Source: Mycobacterium senriense
GTDB taxonomy: Bacteria > Actinomycetota > Actinomycetes > Mycobacteriales > Mycobacteriaceae
Direction: 5' to 3'
DNA: 64,000 nucleotides
NCBI RefSeq assembly: GCF_019668465.1
Contig: NZ_AP024828.1
Span: 5,731,032 to 5,795,031 of the forward strand
In this document: one piece after another, positions 46,276 through 57,404 of the stretch
Numbering within the stretch: the first letter of the stretch is position 1
Layout of the letters: every line of letters begins with the position of its first letter
Notes under the pieces: model-generated
What the model was told of the DNA's origin: nothing
What the model saw: only the letters and a program-made list of their open reading frames with translations
Database searches by the model: none
Program-made: the position numbers and the translations under genes

Positions 46276-47137
46276 TGGCGGCGGTCGGGTCGGCGATGCC
46301 CTGGCCGGCAATGTCCGGCGCACTGCCGTGGACGGGCTCGAACATCGAGGGATTGGTGCGGGTGCCGTCGATATTTCCACTGGCCGCCAAGCCAATTCCG
46401 CCGCACACCGCCGCCGACAGGTCGGTGATGATGTCGCCGAACAAGTTGTCGGTGACGATCACGTCGAAGCGGCCGGGGTCGGTGACCATGAAGATGGTCG
46501 CGGCGTCGACGTGTTGATAAGCGACCTCGACGTCGGGATAGTCGCGTCCGACTTCGGCCACGATGCGCGACCACAGCCTGCCGGCGAAGGTCAGCACGTT
46601 GGTTTTGTGCACCAGTGTCAAGTGCTTTCGGCGTCGCTGGGCCCGTTCGAACGCGTCGGCCACCACCCGGCGCACACCGAAAGCCGTGTTCTGGCTTACC
46701 TCGGTGGCGACTTCGTTGGGCGTCCCGACGCGGATGGCGCCGCCGGTGCCGGTGTAGGGCCCTTCTGTTCCCTCGCGCACCACCACGAAGTCGATCTCCG
46801 GGTTGCCGGCCAGCGGGCTGTTCACTCCCGGATACAGCCGGCCCGGCCGCAGGTTGATGTGATGGTCCAGCTCGAAACGCAGGCGCAGCAACAACCCTCG
46901 TTCCAGCACGCCGCTGGGCACCGACGGGTCACCAATAGCCCCGAGCAGAATGGCATCGTGCGCGCGCAGCTCGTCGACGACCGAGTCCGGCAGTAGCTCA
47001 CCGGTGGCGTGATAGCGCCGCGCACCCAGGTCGTAGCTGGTCTTGTCCGCCCCGGGCAGCACCGTATCCAGGACCTTGATGGCCTCGGAAACGACTTCGG
47101 GCCCGATCCCGTCACCCTCGATCACCGCCAACTTCAT
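46127..47137 (-). CDS. leuB: 3-isopropylmalate dehydrogenase
   Basis: Third step of leucine synthesis: NAD-dependent oxidative decarboxylation of 3-isopropylmalate. The 336-residue protein starts [16 protein letters not shown] and contains [22 protein letters not shown] (substrate Arg set), VHKTNVL (catalytic Lys), and [27 protein letters not shown] (metal-binding Asp). [17 protein letters not shown] is the cofactor motif. The ATG at 47137 is chosen because the protein then begins at the first strand. It corresponds to Rv2995c. The 3' end overlaps the convergent MFS gene. Confidence 0.97.
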   Translation of the reverse strand: MKLAVIEGDGIGPEVVSEAIKVLDTVLPGADKTSYDLGARRYHATGELLPDSVVDELRAHDAILLGAIGDPSVPSGVLERGLLLRLRFELDHHINLRPGRLYPGVNSPLAGNPEIDFVVVREGTEGPYTGTGGAIRVGTPNEVATEVSQNTAFGVRRVVADAFERAQRRRKHLTLVHKTNVLTFAGRLWSRIVAEVGRDYPDVEVAYQHVDAATIFMVTDPGRFDVIVTDNLFGDIITDLSAAVCGGIGLAASGNIDGTRTNPSMFEPVHGSAPDIAGQGIADPTAAIMSVALLLAHLGEDAAAARVDRAVASHLASRPTGKLSTAEVGERIASGL

Positions 47138-47210
47138 CGGCGCCGCTCTCCCCCGCAAGCGGGAGGTGCCCCCACCTCATCGCTCCAATTCTTCTTGTCG
47201 CCGGCGCACT

Positions 47211-48797
47211 TCACGACAGATCAACCACCTCAAGCTTGTTGGCGCCGACGGCCGCACCGATTTCGGCCCGCACGTCACGCGGCACGTCGCGGTCCAGGCG
47301 CAGCAGGATCGTCGCACCCGGGCCCTCGGCGTCCTCGGAGAGTTGCGCGGCTTCGATGTTCACCCCGGCCGAACCCAGCAGGGTGCCGATCTTGCCCAGC
47401 GCGCCGGGCTGGTCGACGTAGTTGATCACCAGGTTGGTGCCCCGGGCGCGCAGATCGAAGTTGCGCCCGTTGATCTGCACGATCTTCTCCACCAGCTGCG
47501 GCCCGGACAAGGTGCCGGCGACGTTGACGACGGTGCCGTCGTGCGCAACCGCGCGGACGTCGACCACGCTGCGGTGGTTCGGGCTCTCCGACGCGGTGCC
47601 GATTTCGGCGGTGATGCCGCGTTCTTCGGCCAGCGCCGGGGCGTTGACGAAGGTCACCGGCCCCTCGACGACGGCCGAGAACAACCCTCGCAGCGCCGAA
47701 AGTTTAAGCACCTCAACATCTTCGGAGGCAAGTTCGCCGCGCACCTGCACCGACAAGGACACCGGGGGGCCGTCGGACAGCGTGGCGGCCAGCACCCCGA
47801 GCTTGCGCACCAGGTCCAGCCAGGGCGCCACCTCTTCGTTGACCACCCCGCCGCCGACGTTGACCGCGTCGGGAACGAATTCCCCGGCCAGAGCGAGCTT
47901 CACGCTTGCCGCAACGTCGGTGCCGGCCCGGTCCTGCGCCTCTTCGGTCGATGCGCCCAGGTGCGGTGTGACCACCACCTGCGGCAGCTCGAACAGCGGG
48001 CTGTCGGTGCACGGTTCCTTGGAGAAGACGTCCAGCCCGGCCGCGCGCACGTGGCCGCTGCGCACCGCGTCGGCCAGCGCGGCTTCGTCCACCAGGCCAC
48101 CGCGGGCGGCGTTGACGATGATGACGCCCGGCTTGGTCTTGGCCAGCGCGTCCTTGTCGATCAGGCCCGCGGTTTCGGGCGTCTTCGGCAGGTGCACGGA
48201 GATGAAGTCGGCGCGGCCCAGCAGTTCGTCCAGCGTCAGCAGTTCGATGCCCAGCTGCGCGGCGCGCGCCGGCGACACGTAGGGGTCGTAGGCGACCAGG
48301 TGGGTGCCGAAAGCGCTGAGCCGCTGGGCGACCAGCTGCCCGATCCGGCCCAGGCCCACCACGCCGACCGTCTTGCCGAAGATCTCGGTGCCCGAGAAGG
48401 ACGACCGCTTCCAGGCGTGCTCGCGCAGCGAGGCATCGGCGGCCGGAACCTGGCGGGCCGCGGACAGCAGCAGCGCCAGCGCGTGCTCGGCGGCGCTGTG
48501 GATGTTCGACGTCGGCGCGTTGACCACCAGCACACCGCGCTCGGTGGCGGCGTTGACGTCGACGTTGTCCAGGCCCACCCCGGCGCGGGCGACGATCTTC
48601 AGCTTGGGCGCGGCCGCCAGCACCTCGGCATCGACCGTGGTGGCCGAACGCACCAGCAGCGCATCGGCCTCCGGCACGGCCGCGAGCAGCTTCTCCCGAT
48701 CCGGGCCGTCTACCCAGCGCACCTCGACCTGGTCACCCAGGGCGGCGACGGTGGATTCGGCGAGCTTGTCGGCAATGAGTACAACAGGCAGATTCAC
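47211..48797 (-). CDS. serA: D-3-phosphoglycerate dehydrogenase, long form
   Basis: First step of serine synthesis from 3-phosphoglycerate. The 528-residue length is that of the mycobacterial type I enzyme: a substrate domain, an NAD domain with VGVVGLGRIGQLVAQRL near residue 150, and the catalytic Arg in NAARGGLVDE. The catalytic Glu lies in KEPCTDSPLFELPQVVVTPHLGASTEEAQ and the His in the same segment. An intervening domain and a C-terminal ACT domain (INYVDQPGALGKIGTLLGSAGVNIEAAQLS), which senses serine, follow. The GTG start at 48797 has a -10 box TAGGCT 6 bases upstream, so the message is probably leaderless. It corresponds to Rv2996c. Confidence 0.97.
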   Translation of the reverse strand: MNLPVVLIADKLAESTVAALGDQVEVRWVDGPDREKLLAAVPEADALLVRSATTVDAEVLAAAPKLKIVARAGVGLDNVDVNAATERGVLVVNAPTSNIHSAAEHALALLLSAARQVPAADASLREHAWKRSSFSGTEIFGKTVGVVGLGRIGQLVAQRLSAFGTHLVAYDPYVSPARAAQLGIELLTLDELLGRADFISVHLPKTPETAGLIDKDALAKTKPGVIIVNAARGGLVDEAALADAVRSGHVRAAGLDVFSKEPCTDSPLFELPQVVVTPHLGASTEEAQDRAGTDVAASVKLALAGEFVPDAVNVGGGVVNEEVAPWLDLVRKLGVLAATLSDGPPVSLSVQVRGELASEDVEVLKLSALRGLFSAVVEGPVTFVNAPALAEERGITAEIGTASESPNHRSVVDVRAVAHDGTVVNVAGTLSGPQLVEKIVQINGRNFDLRARGTNLVINYVDQPGALGKIGTLLGSAGVNIEAAQLSEDAEGPGATILLRLDRDVPRDVRAEIGAAVGANKLEVVDLS

Positions 48798-48803
48798 CCG
48801 GCC

Positions 48804-48820
48804 AGCCTATCGGCTGTAAT
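48804..48820. promoter_or_regulatory. Back-to-back leaderless promoters between serA and the FAD oxidoreductase gene
   Basis: Only 29 bases separate the two divergent GTG starts. On the minus strand TAGGCT (48809-48804) ends 6 bases before the serA GTG; on the plus strand TGTAAT (48815-48820) ends 6 bases before the GTG at 48827. Both fit the mycobacterial leaderless pattern, where transcription starts at the first base of the start codon. The two -10 boxes lie within 17 bases, so the two polymerases should compete for the same DNA. Confidence 0.65.
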
Positions 48821-48826
48821 TAACGC

Positions 48827-50265
48827 GTGGACGTCACCATCGTCGGCAGCGGACCCAACGGGTTGACGGCTGCCGTAATCTGCGCCCGGGCCGGCCTGAA
48901 AGTCCAGGTCGTCGAAGCTCAGCCGACCTTTGGCGGGGGTGCGCGCACCGCGCCCGACCCAGATTCTGCGGAAGTCTTGCACGACATCTGCTCCGCCGTG
49001 CACCCGTTGGCGCTGGCGTCGCCGTTCTTCAAAGAGTTCGACCTGCCCGCCCGCGGCGTCCAGCTGGCGGTGCCCGAGATTTCCTACGCCAACCCGCTGC
49101 CCGGGCGCCCCGCGGCCATCGCCTACCGCGACCTGGACCGCACCTGTGCCGAACTCGAGCACGGCGCGTCCTTCAAACGCCTGCTCGGCCCGCTGGTCGA
49201 GCGTTCCGACGACGTGGTGGCCCTGCTGCTGGGCGACAAGAGGTCGGTGCCGAACTCGCTGCCGTCGGCGCTGCAACTGGGGCTGCGGATGCTGGCCCAA
49301 GGCACCCCGGCGTGGGGGACGCTGGCCGGCGAGGACGCCCGCGCGCTGTTCACCGGCGTTGCCGCGCATATCATTTCGCGAATGCCGTCGCTGACCGCGG
49401 CCGGCGCCGGGATGATGCTGGCCACCCTCGCGCACTCGGTCGGCTGGCCGATTCCGGTGGGCGGTAGCCAGGCGATCACCGACGCCCTCATCGCCGACCT
49501 GCGCGCCCACGGCGGCGAGCTCACGGCGGGCACCGAAGTGACGTCGCCGCCGGGTGGGGTCGTCGCATTCGACACCGCGCCGACCGCGCTGTTGCGCATC
49601 TACGGCGAAGCCCTGCCCGCGCGCTACGCTAAAGCGTTGCGGCGCTATACCTTTGGTCCCGGTGTTGCCAAGGTCGACTTCGTGCTCAGCGACGAGATTC
49701 CGTGGTCGGACCCCCGGTTGCGGCAGGCGCCGACCCTGCACCTCGGCGGCACCCGCGAGCAGATGGCCCGCGCCGAAGCCGACATCGCCGCGGGGCGGCA
49801 CGCGCAGTGGCCCATGGTGCTGGCCGCGTCGCCGCACGTCGCCGACCCCGGCCGCATCGACGCCGCCGGTCGCCGGCCCTTCTGGACCTACGTCCACGTG
49901 CCGGCGGGGTCCACCCTCGACGCGACCCAAGCGGTGACCGCGGTGGTCCAGCGATTCGCCCCCGGCTTCCGCGACGTCGTGCTGGCGGCGCGCGCGGTGC
50001 CGGCCGCCCGGTTGTGCGACCACAACGCCAACTACGTCGGCGGCGACATCGGGATGGGCGGCAACTCCGCCTGGCGGGCGATCGCCGGTCCCACACCGCG
50101 GTTAAACCCTTGGCGCACACCCATTCCCAAGGTGTACCTGTGCTCCGCGGCCACACCGCCGGGCGGCGGTGTGCACGGCATGGCCGGCTACTACGCGGCC
50201 CGCACGTTGTTGCGCCGGGAATTCGGCATCGACACGATCCCGGATCTGCGGCCTACGATAACGCC

Positions 50266-50269
<4 letters not shown>
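48827..50269 (+). CDS. FAD-dependent oxidoreductase, phytoene-desaturase-like (Rv2997-like)
   Basis: A 480-residue flavoprotein with the N-terminal FAD-binding motif MDVTIVGSGPNGLTAAVICARAGLKVQVVEAQPTFGGGART. A PVGGSQAITDALIADLRAHGGEL substrate-side stretch lies near residue 205, and the C-terminal FAD contact is VYLCSAATPPGGGVHGMAGYYAA. This layout is that of the NAD(P)/FAD-dependent desaturase/isomerase family (CrtI-like). It corresponds to Rv2997. The substrate is unknown. The stop overlaps the WrbA-like start in a GTGA. Confidence 0.88.
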
Positions 50270-52503
<2,234 letters not shown>

Positions 52504-52504
<1 letters not shown>

Positions 52505-54372
52505 CAGGCGTGCCCTTCGCTCTCGTCGTCGAACAGCGGGCGGATTCCCTGGGCCGCCTGAATCTCGTCATTGCTGGTGCCGGCGGCCACCATCGGCCAG
52601 ACCTGCGCGTCGGCCCCGACGATGAAATCGATCACCACCGGGCGGTCGTTGATCGCCCGCGCCTGGTTGATCACGTCTTCGACGTCTTCTTCACGCTCGC
52701 AACGCAATCCGACGCAACCCAACGCCTCCGCCAGCTTCACGAAATCCGGGATGCGGTGCGAGTGCGTGGCCAGATCGGTCTGCGAGTACCGCTCTTGGTA
52801 GAACAGCGTCTGCCATTGGCGCACCATGCCCAGGTTGCCGTTGTTGATCAGCGCCACCTTGATCGGCACGCCCTCGATCGCGCAGGTGGCCAGCTCCTGG
52901 TTGGTCATCTGGAAGCAACCGTCGCCGTCGATCGCCCACACCTCGGCGTCCGGGCGGGCCATCTTGGCGCCCATCGCCGCCGGGATGGCGAACCCCATGG
53001 TGCCCAGCCCGCCGGAGTTGAGCCAGGTGCGCGGCTTCTCGTACGAGATGAATTGGGCCGCCCACATCTGGTGCTGACCGACGCCCGCGACGTACAGGGC
53101 GTCCGGGCCGGCGATCTGGCCCAGCTTCTCGATGACGTACTCCGGGCCGAGGCTGCCGTCACTCTGCGGGCCGTAGCTCAGCGGGTAGGTGGACTGAACC
53201 TCGTTCAGGTAGGCCCACCACTCGGTCATGTTGAGCTTGCCGGGAATCCCGTCCTGGCGCAGCAGCTCGAGCAGCTCGATGATGACGGCTTTGACGTCGC
53301 CGACGATCGGCACGTCCGCGTGGCGGTTCTTGCCGATCTCGGCCGGGTCGATGTCGGCGTGAATCACCTTGGCCTCGGGGGCGAAGGTGTCCAGCTTCCC
53401 GGTCACCCGGTCATCGAAGCGCGTTCCCAGCGCGATCAGTAGGTCGCTGCGCTGCAGCGCCGCCACCGCGGCGACGGTGCCGTGCATGCCGGGCATGCCC
53501 ATGTGCTGGGGATGGCTGTCCGGGAACGCGCCGCGCGCCATCAGCGTGGTCACCACGGGGATGCCGGTCAGCTCGGCCAGCTCGTGCAGCTGCTCGGTCG
53601 CGTCGCCGCGGATGACCCCGCCACCCACGTAGAGCACCGGCTTGCGGGCGGCCGCGATCAGCTTGGCGGCCTCGCGGATCTGCCGGCTGTGCGGCTTGGT
53701 GTTCGGCTTGTAGCCGTGCAGATCGATCCGCGGCGGCCAGCTGAACGTGCACTGGCCCTGCAGCACGTCCTTGGGGATGTCGACGAGCACCGCGCCGGGG
53801 CGGCCAGAGGCGGCGATGTGGAAAGCCTCGGCGAGCACCTGCGGGATCTCGTTGCCCGAGCGGACCAGGAAGTTGTGCTTGGTGATCGGCATCGTGATGC
53901 CCGAGATGTCGGCTTCCTGGAAGGCATCGGTACCGATCAGCGAGCGCCCGACCTGGCCGGTGACGGCGACGACGGGTATCGAGTCCATCTGGGCGTCGGC
54001 CAGCGGGGTCACCAGGTTGGTGGCGCCGGGCCCCGATGTCGCCATGCATACGCCGACCTTGCCGGTGGCGTGCGCGTAGCCGCTGGCGGCGTGGCCGGCG
54101 CCCTGCTCGTGGCGGACCAGCACGTGGCGCAGCTTCTTCGAGTCGAACAGCGGGTCATAAACCGGCAGCACCGCGCCGCCGGGGATGCCGAAGATGACCT
54201 CTACGCCGAGTTCCTCTAGCGAGCGGATCACCGCCTGGGCCCCGGTAAGTTGCTCGGGCCCAATGCGTTTCGGCTTGCCGGCCGCAGGCTTGGCGGCGGG
54301 CTTGGCCGCATCCGTGGCGATGTCGGCAGCGTCCGGTGTCGCGGAGGCGTGCTGCCTGATAGGAGCGCTCAC
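52504..54372 (-). CDS. ilvB1: Acetolactate synthase large (catalytic) subunit
   Basis: TPP-, FAD- and Mg-dependent first common enzyme of branched-chain amino acid synthesis. It is the target of sulfonylurea-type inhibitors. The 622-residue protein has an Ala/Pro/Lys-rich leader of about 38 residues, the catalytic Glu in [17 protein letters not shown] near residue 86, the FAD-binding middle domain, and the TPP motif [32 protein letters not shown] near residue 475. The GTG start at 54372 is preceded by AGGA. Expression is controlled by the attenuator just upstream. It corresponds to Rv3003c. Confidence 0.97.
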
Positions 54373-54414
54373 TGTCGTTCAGTCCTATTCATTCCGGGAA
54401 TCTCGTTGGGGGCA

Positions 54415-54509
54415 ACAAAAAACCCCCGACAGCTCATCTGCTGCACGAGGGTTGCGCGTTGGTGCTGGATTGCTTCAAATGCTGAAGAGCAAGTCAGCCA
54501 CCAACGCGC
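54415..54509 (-). promoter_or_regulatory. ilvBNC transcription attenuator
   Basis: On the minus strand, a leader peptide is followed by two alternatives. The pause stem pairs the 3' part of the leader (54499-54509) with 54454-54464, a perfect 11-bp match. The terminator pairs AACCCTCG (54453-54446) with CGGGGGTT (54428-54421), with an inner CAGC/GCTG stem, followed by a run of six Ts (54422-54417). The 5' base of the terminator is directly next to the 3' side of the pause stem, the classic geometry for ribosome-mediated attenuation. Such control of ilvBNC is known in Corynebacterium and predicted in actinobacteria. Confidence 0.9.
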
Positions 54510-54529
54510 TGACTAATTACTACGAGCAT
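54494..54529 (-). CDS. ilvB leader peptide (attenuation)
   Basis: An 11-codon frame, ATG to TGA, reading MLVVISQRVGG. Four consecutive codons after the start specify Leu, Val, Val and Ile, the three end products of the pathway controlled, and a further Val follows. A purine-rich GGAAAGA precedes the ATG. The frame ends inside the first arm of the pause hairpin, so a ribosome stalled on Leu/Val/Ile codons would leave that arm free to prevent the terminator. It is too short to be found by ordinary gene calling. Confidence 0.88.
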   Translation of the reverse strand: MLVVISQRVGG

Positions 54530-54694
54530 CCCGGTCTTTCCGGCGGTATCCATAGCGTCCGACGGTAGCCTTCGCACAGCTCAGCAGTCAAATCCGTGAC
54601 CTTCGGCGGCCCGGTCACCAGCGAGGTCGGCGACCGCGCCGCCGGGCGAGCGCACGCGGGACCGAGTCCAGCTGCCGGGTGAAATGATGGTGGG

Positions 54695-55096
54695 GTGGCT
54701 ACCGGTTCGTCTCCCCAAACACCCCCCGCAGCGCCCGTCGTGATCAAGGTGTCGCCGATAGCGCATCTGGCCGTCGGATTCCTGACCTTGGGATTGCTGA
54801 TTCCGGTGATGCTGTGGCCGCCGTCGCTCCCGCTGCTGATCCTTCCGGTGCTGCTGTCGGCGTTGATCGTCCGGCTACGCACCGTCGCCGACGAACAGGG
54901 CGTGACCGTTCGGACGCTTTTCGGCAGCCGGCGAGTGCGCTGGGACGAGATCGACGGGCTGCGTTTCCACCGCGGTTCGTGGGGACGCGCGCGCCTCAAG
55001 AGCGGCGCCGAGCTGCGGTTACCCGCGGTCACCTTCTCCACGCTGCCCGAGCTGACCGAGGCCAGCGCGGGGCGGGTTCCCAACCCCTACCAGTGA
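54695..55096 (+). CDS. cfp6: PH-domain membrane protein Cfp6
   Basis: A 133-residue protein with two hydrophobic segments forming a hairpin (about residues 24-58, AHLAVGFLTLGLLIPVMLW and LLILPVLLSALIV), followed by a PH-like domain typical of bacterial PH/YdbT-type proteins (GVTVRTLFGSRRVRWDEIDGLRF). It matches Rv3004, known as the low-molecular-weight culture-filtrate antigen CFP6. No classical signal peptide is seen. It is divergent from the ilv attenuator region, and its GTG start lies 165 bases from the ilvB leader ATG. Confidence 0.88.
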   Translation: MATGSSPQTPPAAPVVIKVSPIAHLAVGFLTLGLLIPVMLWPPSLPLLILPVLLSALIVRLRTVADEQGVTVRTLFGSRRVRWDEIDGLRFHRGSWGRARLKSGAELRLPAVTFSTLPELTEASAGRVPNPYQ

Positions 55097-55105
55097 GAAG
55101 GCCGG

Positions 55106-55972
55106 TCAGCCGATCGGATTCACGCCGTTGAGGGCCACCCACACCCCGACACCGGCCGCGATGCCTGCCAGCAGGGCGACGAAGGACCCGATGAAGGGTC
55201 GATGCGCCCAACCGCGGCGCGCGTCCAGGCCGTAGCGGCCGGGTCCGCACAGGACGACCGCGGCGGCCATGACGATCAGGGTGATCTGGTATTCGTGCCC
55301 CTCGGGCAGGAAGAACGAGAAGTTGCGGGTGTGCGGCCGCACCGAGAGGCTGGCCAGCAGGCCGTTGATCAGAAACGCCAGCGCACCGGCCGCGGCCACC
55401 GGCGTGAACAGACCCAGGATGAGCAGCACGCCCGCGACGGCCTCGCCGCCGGCGCTCACGTAGGCGAGGATGTCGGCGTGTTGGTAGCCGACGTCGGACA
55501 GTGAGTTCTTGAACCCCGTCACGCCGGAGCCGCCCCACCAGCCGAACAGCTTCTGCAGCCCGTGGGCGCCGAGCACCACGCCCAGCCCGACGCGCAGCAG
55601 CAGCAAACCGAGATGCTGCGTTCCGCGCCGGCCGACGTCGTGCAACCGGTCGTGGTGTTCATCGTCGTCGTCGTCGATGTCGGCGGACTCGGGGACGGCA
55701 TGCCGGGACGCCGCATGCGGCTGGACGTAAGGCAGGGGCTCCTGCTGTTCCAGCAGGTTGTAGCCCCCGGCCCCGGAGCCGGCGACCGCGGGGGCGCCGC
55801 CGTAGGGGATGACGGTGGTGGTACCGGTCGACGGGTTGAAGTCGCCGGGGTAGCCGACTGGCGTCAGATCATCTTCGGGATCGACCAGCCGCGCCGAGGC
55901 GGGGCGTCCCGGGGTCGGCTCCGGGGATTCGCCGGGCCGTTGCCAATGTGCGTCATTCGGTTGACTGGTCAC
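55106..55972 (-). CDS. doxX: DoxX-family membrane protein of the SodA-SseA oxidoreductase complex (Rv3005c-like)
   Basis: A 288-residue protein. The N-terminal third is hydrophilic and ends in an acidic run (SADIDDDDDEHHD near residue 100). Four membrane segments of the DoxX fold follow (LGLLLLRVGLGVVLGAHGLQKLFGWWGG, and later helices). In M. tuberculosis Rv3005c forms a membrane complex with superoxide dismutase SodA and the thiosulfate sulfurtransferase SseA, linking superoxide and thiol stress defence; that role is taken from the orthologue. The GTG at 55972 gives the VTSQPNDAHWQ start seen in orthologues. It is convergent with cfp6. Confidence 0.88.
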   Translation of the reverse strand: MTSQPNDAHWQRPGESPEPTPGRPASARLVDPEDDLTPVGYPGDFNPSTGTTTVIPYGGAPAVAGSGAGGYNLLEQQEPLPYVQPHAASRHAVPESADIDDDDDEHHDRLHDVGRRGTQHLGLLLLRVGLGVVLGAHGLQKLFGWWGGSGVTGFKNSLSDVGYQHADILAYVSAGGEAVAGVLLILGLFTPVAAAGALAFLINGLLASLSVRPHTRNFSFFLPEGHEYQITLIVMAAAVVLCGPGRYGLDARRGWAHRPFIGSFVALLAGIAAGVGVWVALNGVNPIG

Positions 55973-56235
55973 GGGTGTCAGGGTAAGGGCATTCGGCCCT
56001 GAATTGGGGATTTGAGCGGCGCTTTCGCCTGGCAATCGGCGGTTTGCCCGTCAAATCGGCCCGGATTTGCCCCGAATCGTCTCCGGAGCCGGTTTGGGAG
56101 GCCCGCCGCGCGACATCGCCCGTTCGCCGGAGGTTGCGGCGGCAGGGGCGGAAAGGGGTCGAGGTCGAGTTTTCGGCGGCGGCCAACGGGGACGTGTGTG
56201 GCGGCGCCGCTGGCAGTGTCCGTAGCCTGACGGTC

Positions 56236-57366
56236 ATGCGACTAGGGCGATCGGGGCGGTCGGTTCGGCGCGGCTTCGCCGTGCTGTGTGCCCTCGTGCT
56301 GGTGACGAGTGGGTGCGCACGCTTCAATGACGCCCAATCGCAACCGTTCACCACCGCCCCCGAACTGAAGCCGCAACCCAGTTCGACGCCTCCCCCGCCG
56401 CCGCCACTGCCGCCCACGCCGTTTCCCAAGGCCTGCCCCGCTCCCGGCGTGATGCAGGGCTGCCTGGAGAGCACCAGCGGCCTGATCATGGGCCCCGACA
56501 GCAAAACCGCGCTCGTCGCCGAGCGCACCACCGGCGCGGTCAAGGAGATCTCCGTCAATGCCGAGCCGAAGGTGAAGACGGTGATCCCGGTGGATTCGTC
56601 CGGGGACGGCGGCCTGATGGACATCGTCATGTCGCCCACGTACACCCAGGACCGCCTGATGTACGCCTACATCAGCACGCCGACCGACAACCGGGTCATC
56701 CGGGTGGCCGACGGCGACATCCCCAAGGACATCCTGACCGGGATCCCCAAGGGCGCCACCGGAAACACCGGAGCGTTGATCTTCACCAGTCCCACCACGC
56801 TGGTGGTGATGACCGGCGACGCGGGCAACCCGGCGGCGGCCGCCGACCCCAAATCGCTGGCCGGCAAGGTGCTGCGGATCGAGCAGCCGACCACCGTGGG
56901 GCAGGCGCCGCCGACGACCGCGCTGTCCGGGGTGGGTTCCGGCGGCGGCCTGTGCACCGACCCGGTCGACGGCTCACTGTATGTCGCCGACCGCACCCCG
57001 ACCGCGGATCGGTTGCAGCGCATCACCAAAACGTCGGAGGTGTCCACGGTGTGGACCTGGCCCGACAAACCGGGCGTGGCCGGATGCGCGGCGATGGACG
57101 GGACCGTGCTGGTCAACCTGATCAACACCAAGCTGACGGTCGCGGTCCGGCTGGCGCCGGGCACGGGGGCGGTCACCGGTCAACCCGATGTGGTTCGCAA
57201 GGACACCCACGCGCACGCCTGGGCGCTGCGCATGTCGCCGGATGGAAACGTCTGGGGCGCAACGGTCAACAAGACGGCCGGGGACGCCGAAAAGCTGGAC
57301 GACGTGGTGTTCCCGCTCTTCCCGCAGGGCGGCGGCTTCCCGCGCAACAGCGACGACAAGAGCTGA
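56236..57366 (+). CDS. lppZ: Lipoprotein LppZ, sorbosone/glucose dehydrogenase-like beta-propeller
   Basis: A 376-residue lipoprotein with a signal peptide and a lipobox LVTSGC (Cys near residue 27), then a Pro-rich linker (SSTPPPPPPLPPTP), then an extracytoplasmic domain resembling the soluble glucose/sorbosone dehydrogenase propeller (GLMDIVMSPTYTQDRLMYAYIS, GKVLRIEQPT, GGGLCTDPVDGSLYVADRTP). Cys pairs (ACPAPGVMQGC) fit the exported location. The ATG at 56236 places the signal peptide correctly; the frame upstream has no such feature. It corresponds to Rv3006. The substrate is unknown. Confidence 0.93.
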   Translation: MRLGRSGRSVRRGFAVLCALVLVTSGCARFNDAQSQPFTTAPELKPQPSSTPPPPPPLPPTPFPKACPAPGVMQGCLESTSGLIMGPDSKTALVAERTTGAVKEISVNAEPKVKTVIPVDSSGDGGLMDIVMSPTYTQDRLMYAYISTPTDNRVIRVADGDIPKDILTGIPKGATGNTGALIFTSPTTLVVMTGDAGNPAAAADPKSLAGKVLRIEQPTTVGQAPPTTALSGVGSGGGLCTDPVDGSLYVADRTPTADRLQRITKTSEVSTVWTWPDKPGVAGCAAMDGTVLVNLINTKLTVAVRLAPGTGAVTGQPDVVRKDTHAHAWALRMSPDGNVWGATVNKTAGDAEKLDDVVFPLFPQGGGFPRNSDDKS

Positions 57367-57404
57367 CGGACTCGCCGCCGTGATGACGGTCGATTGACCC
57401 GGGG

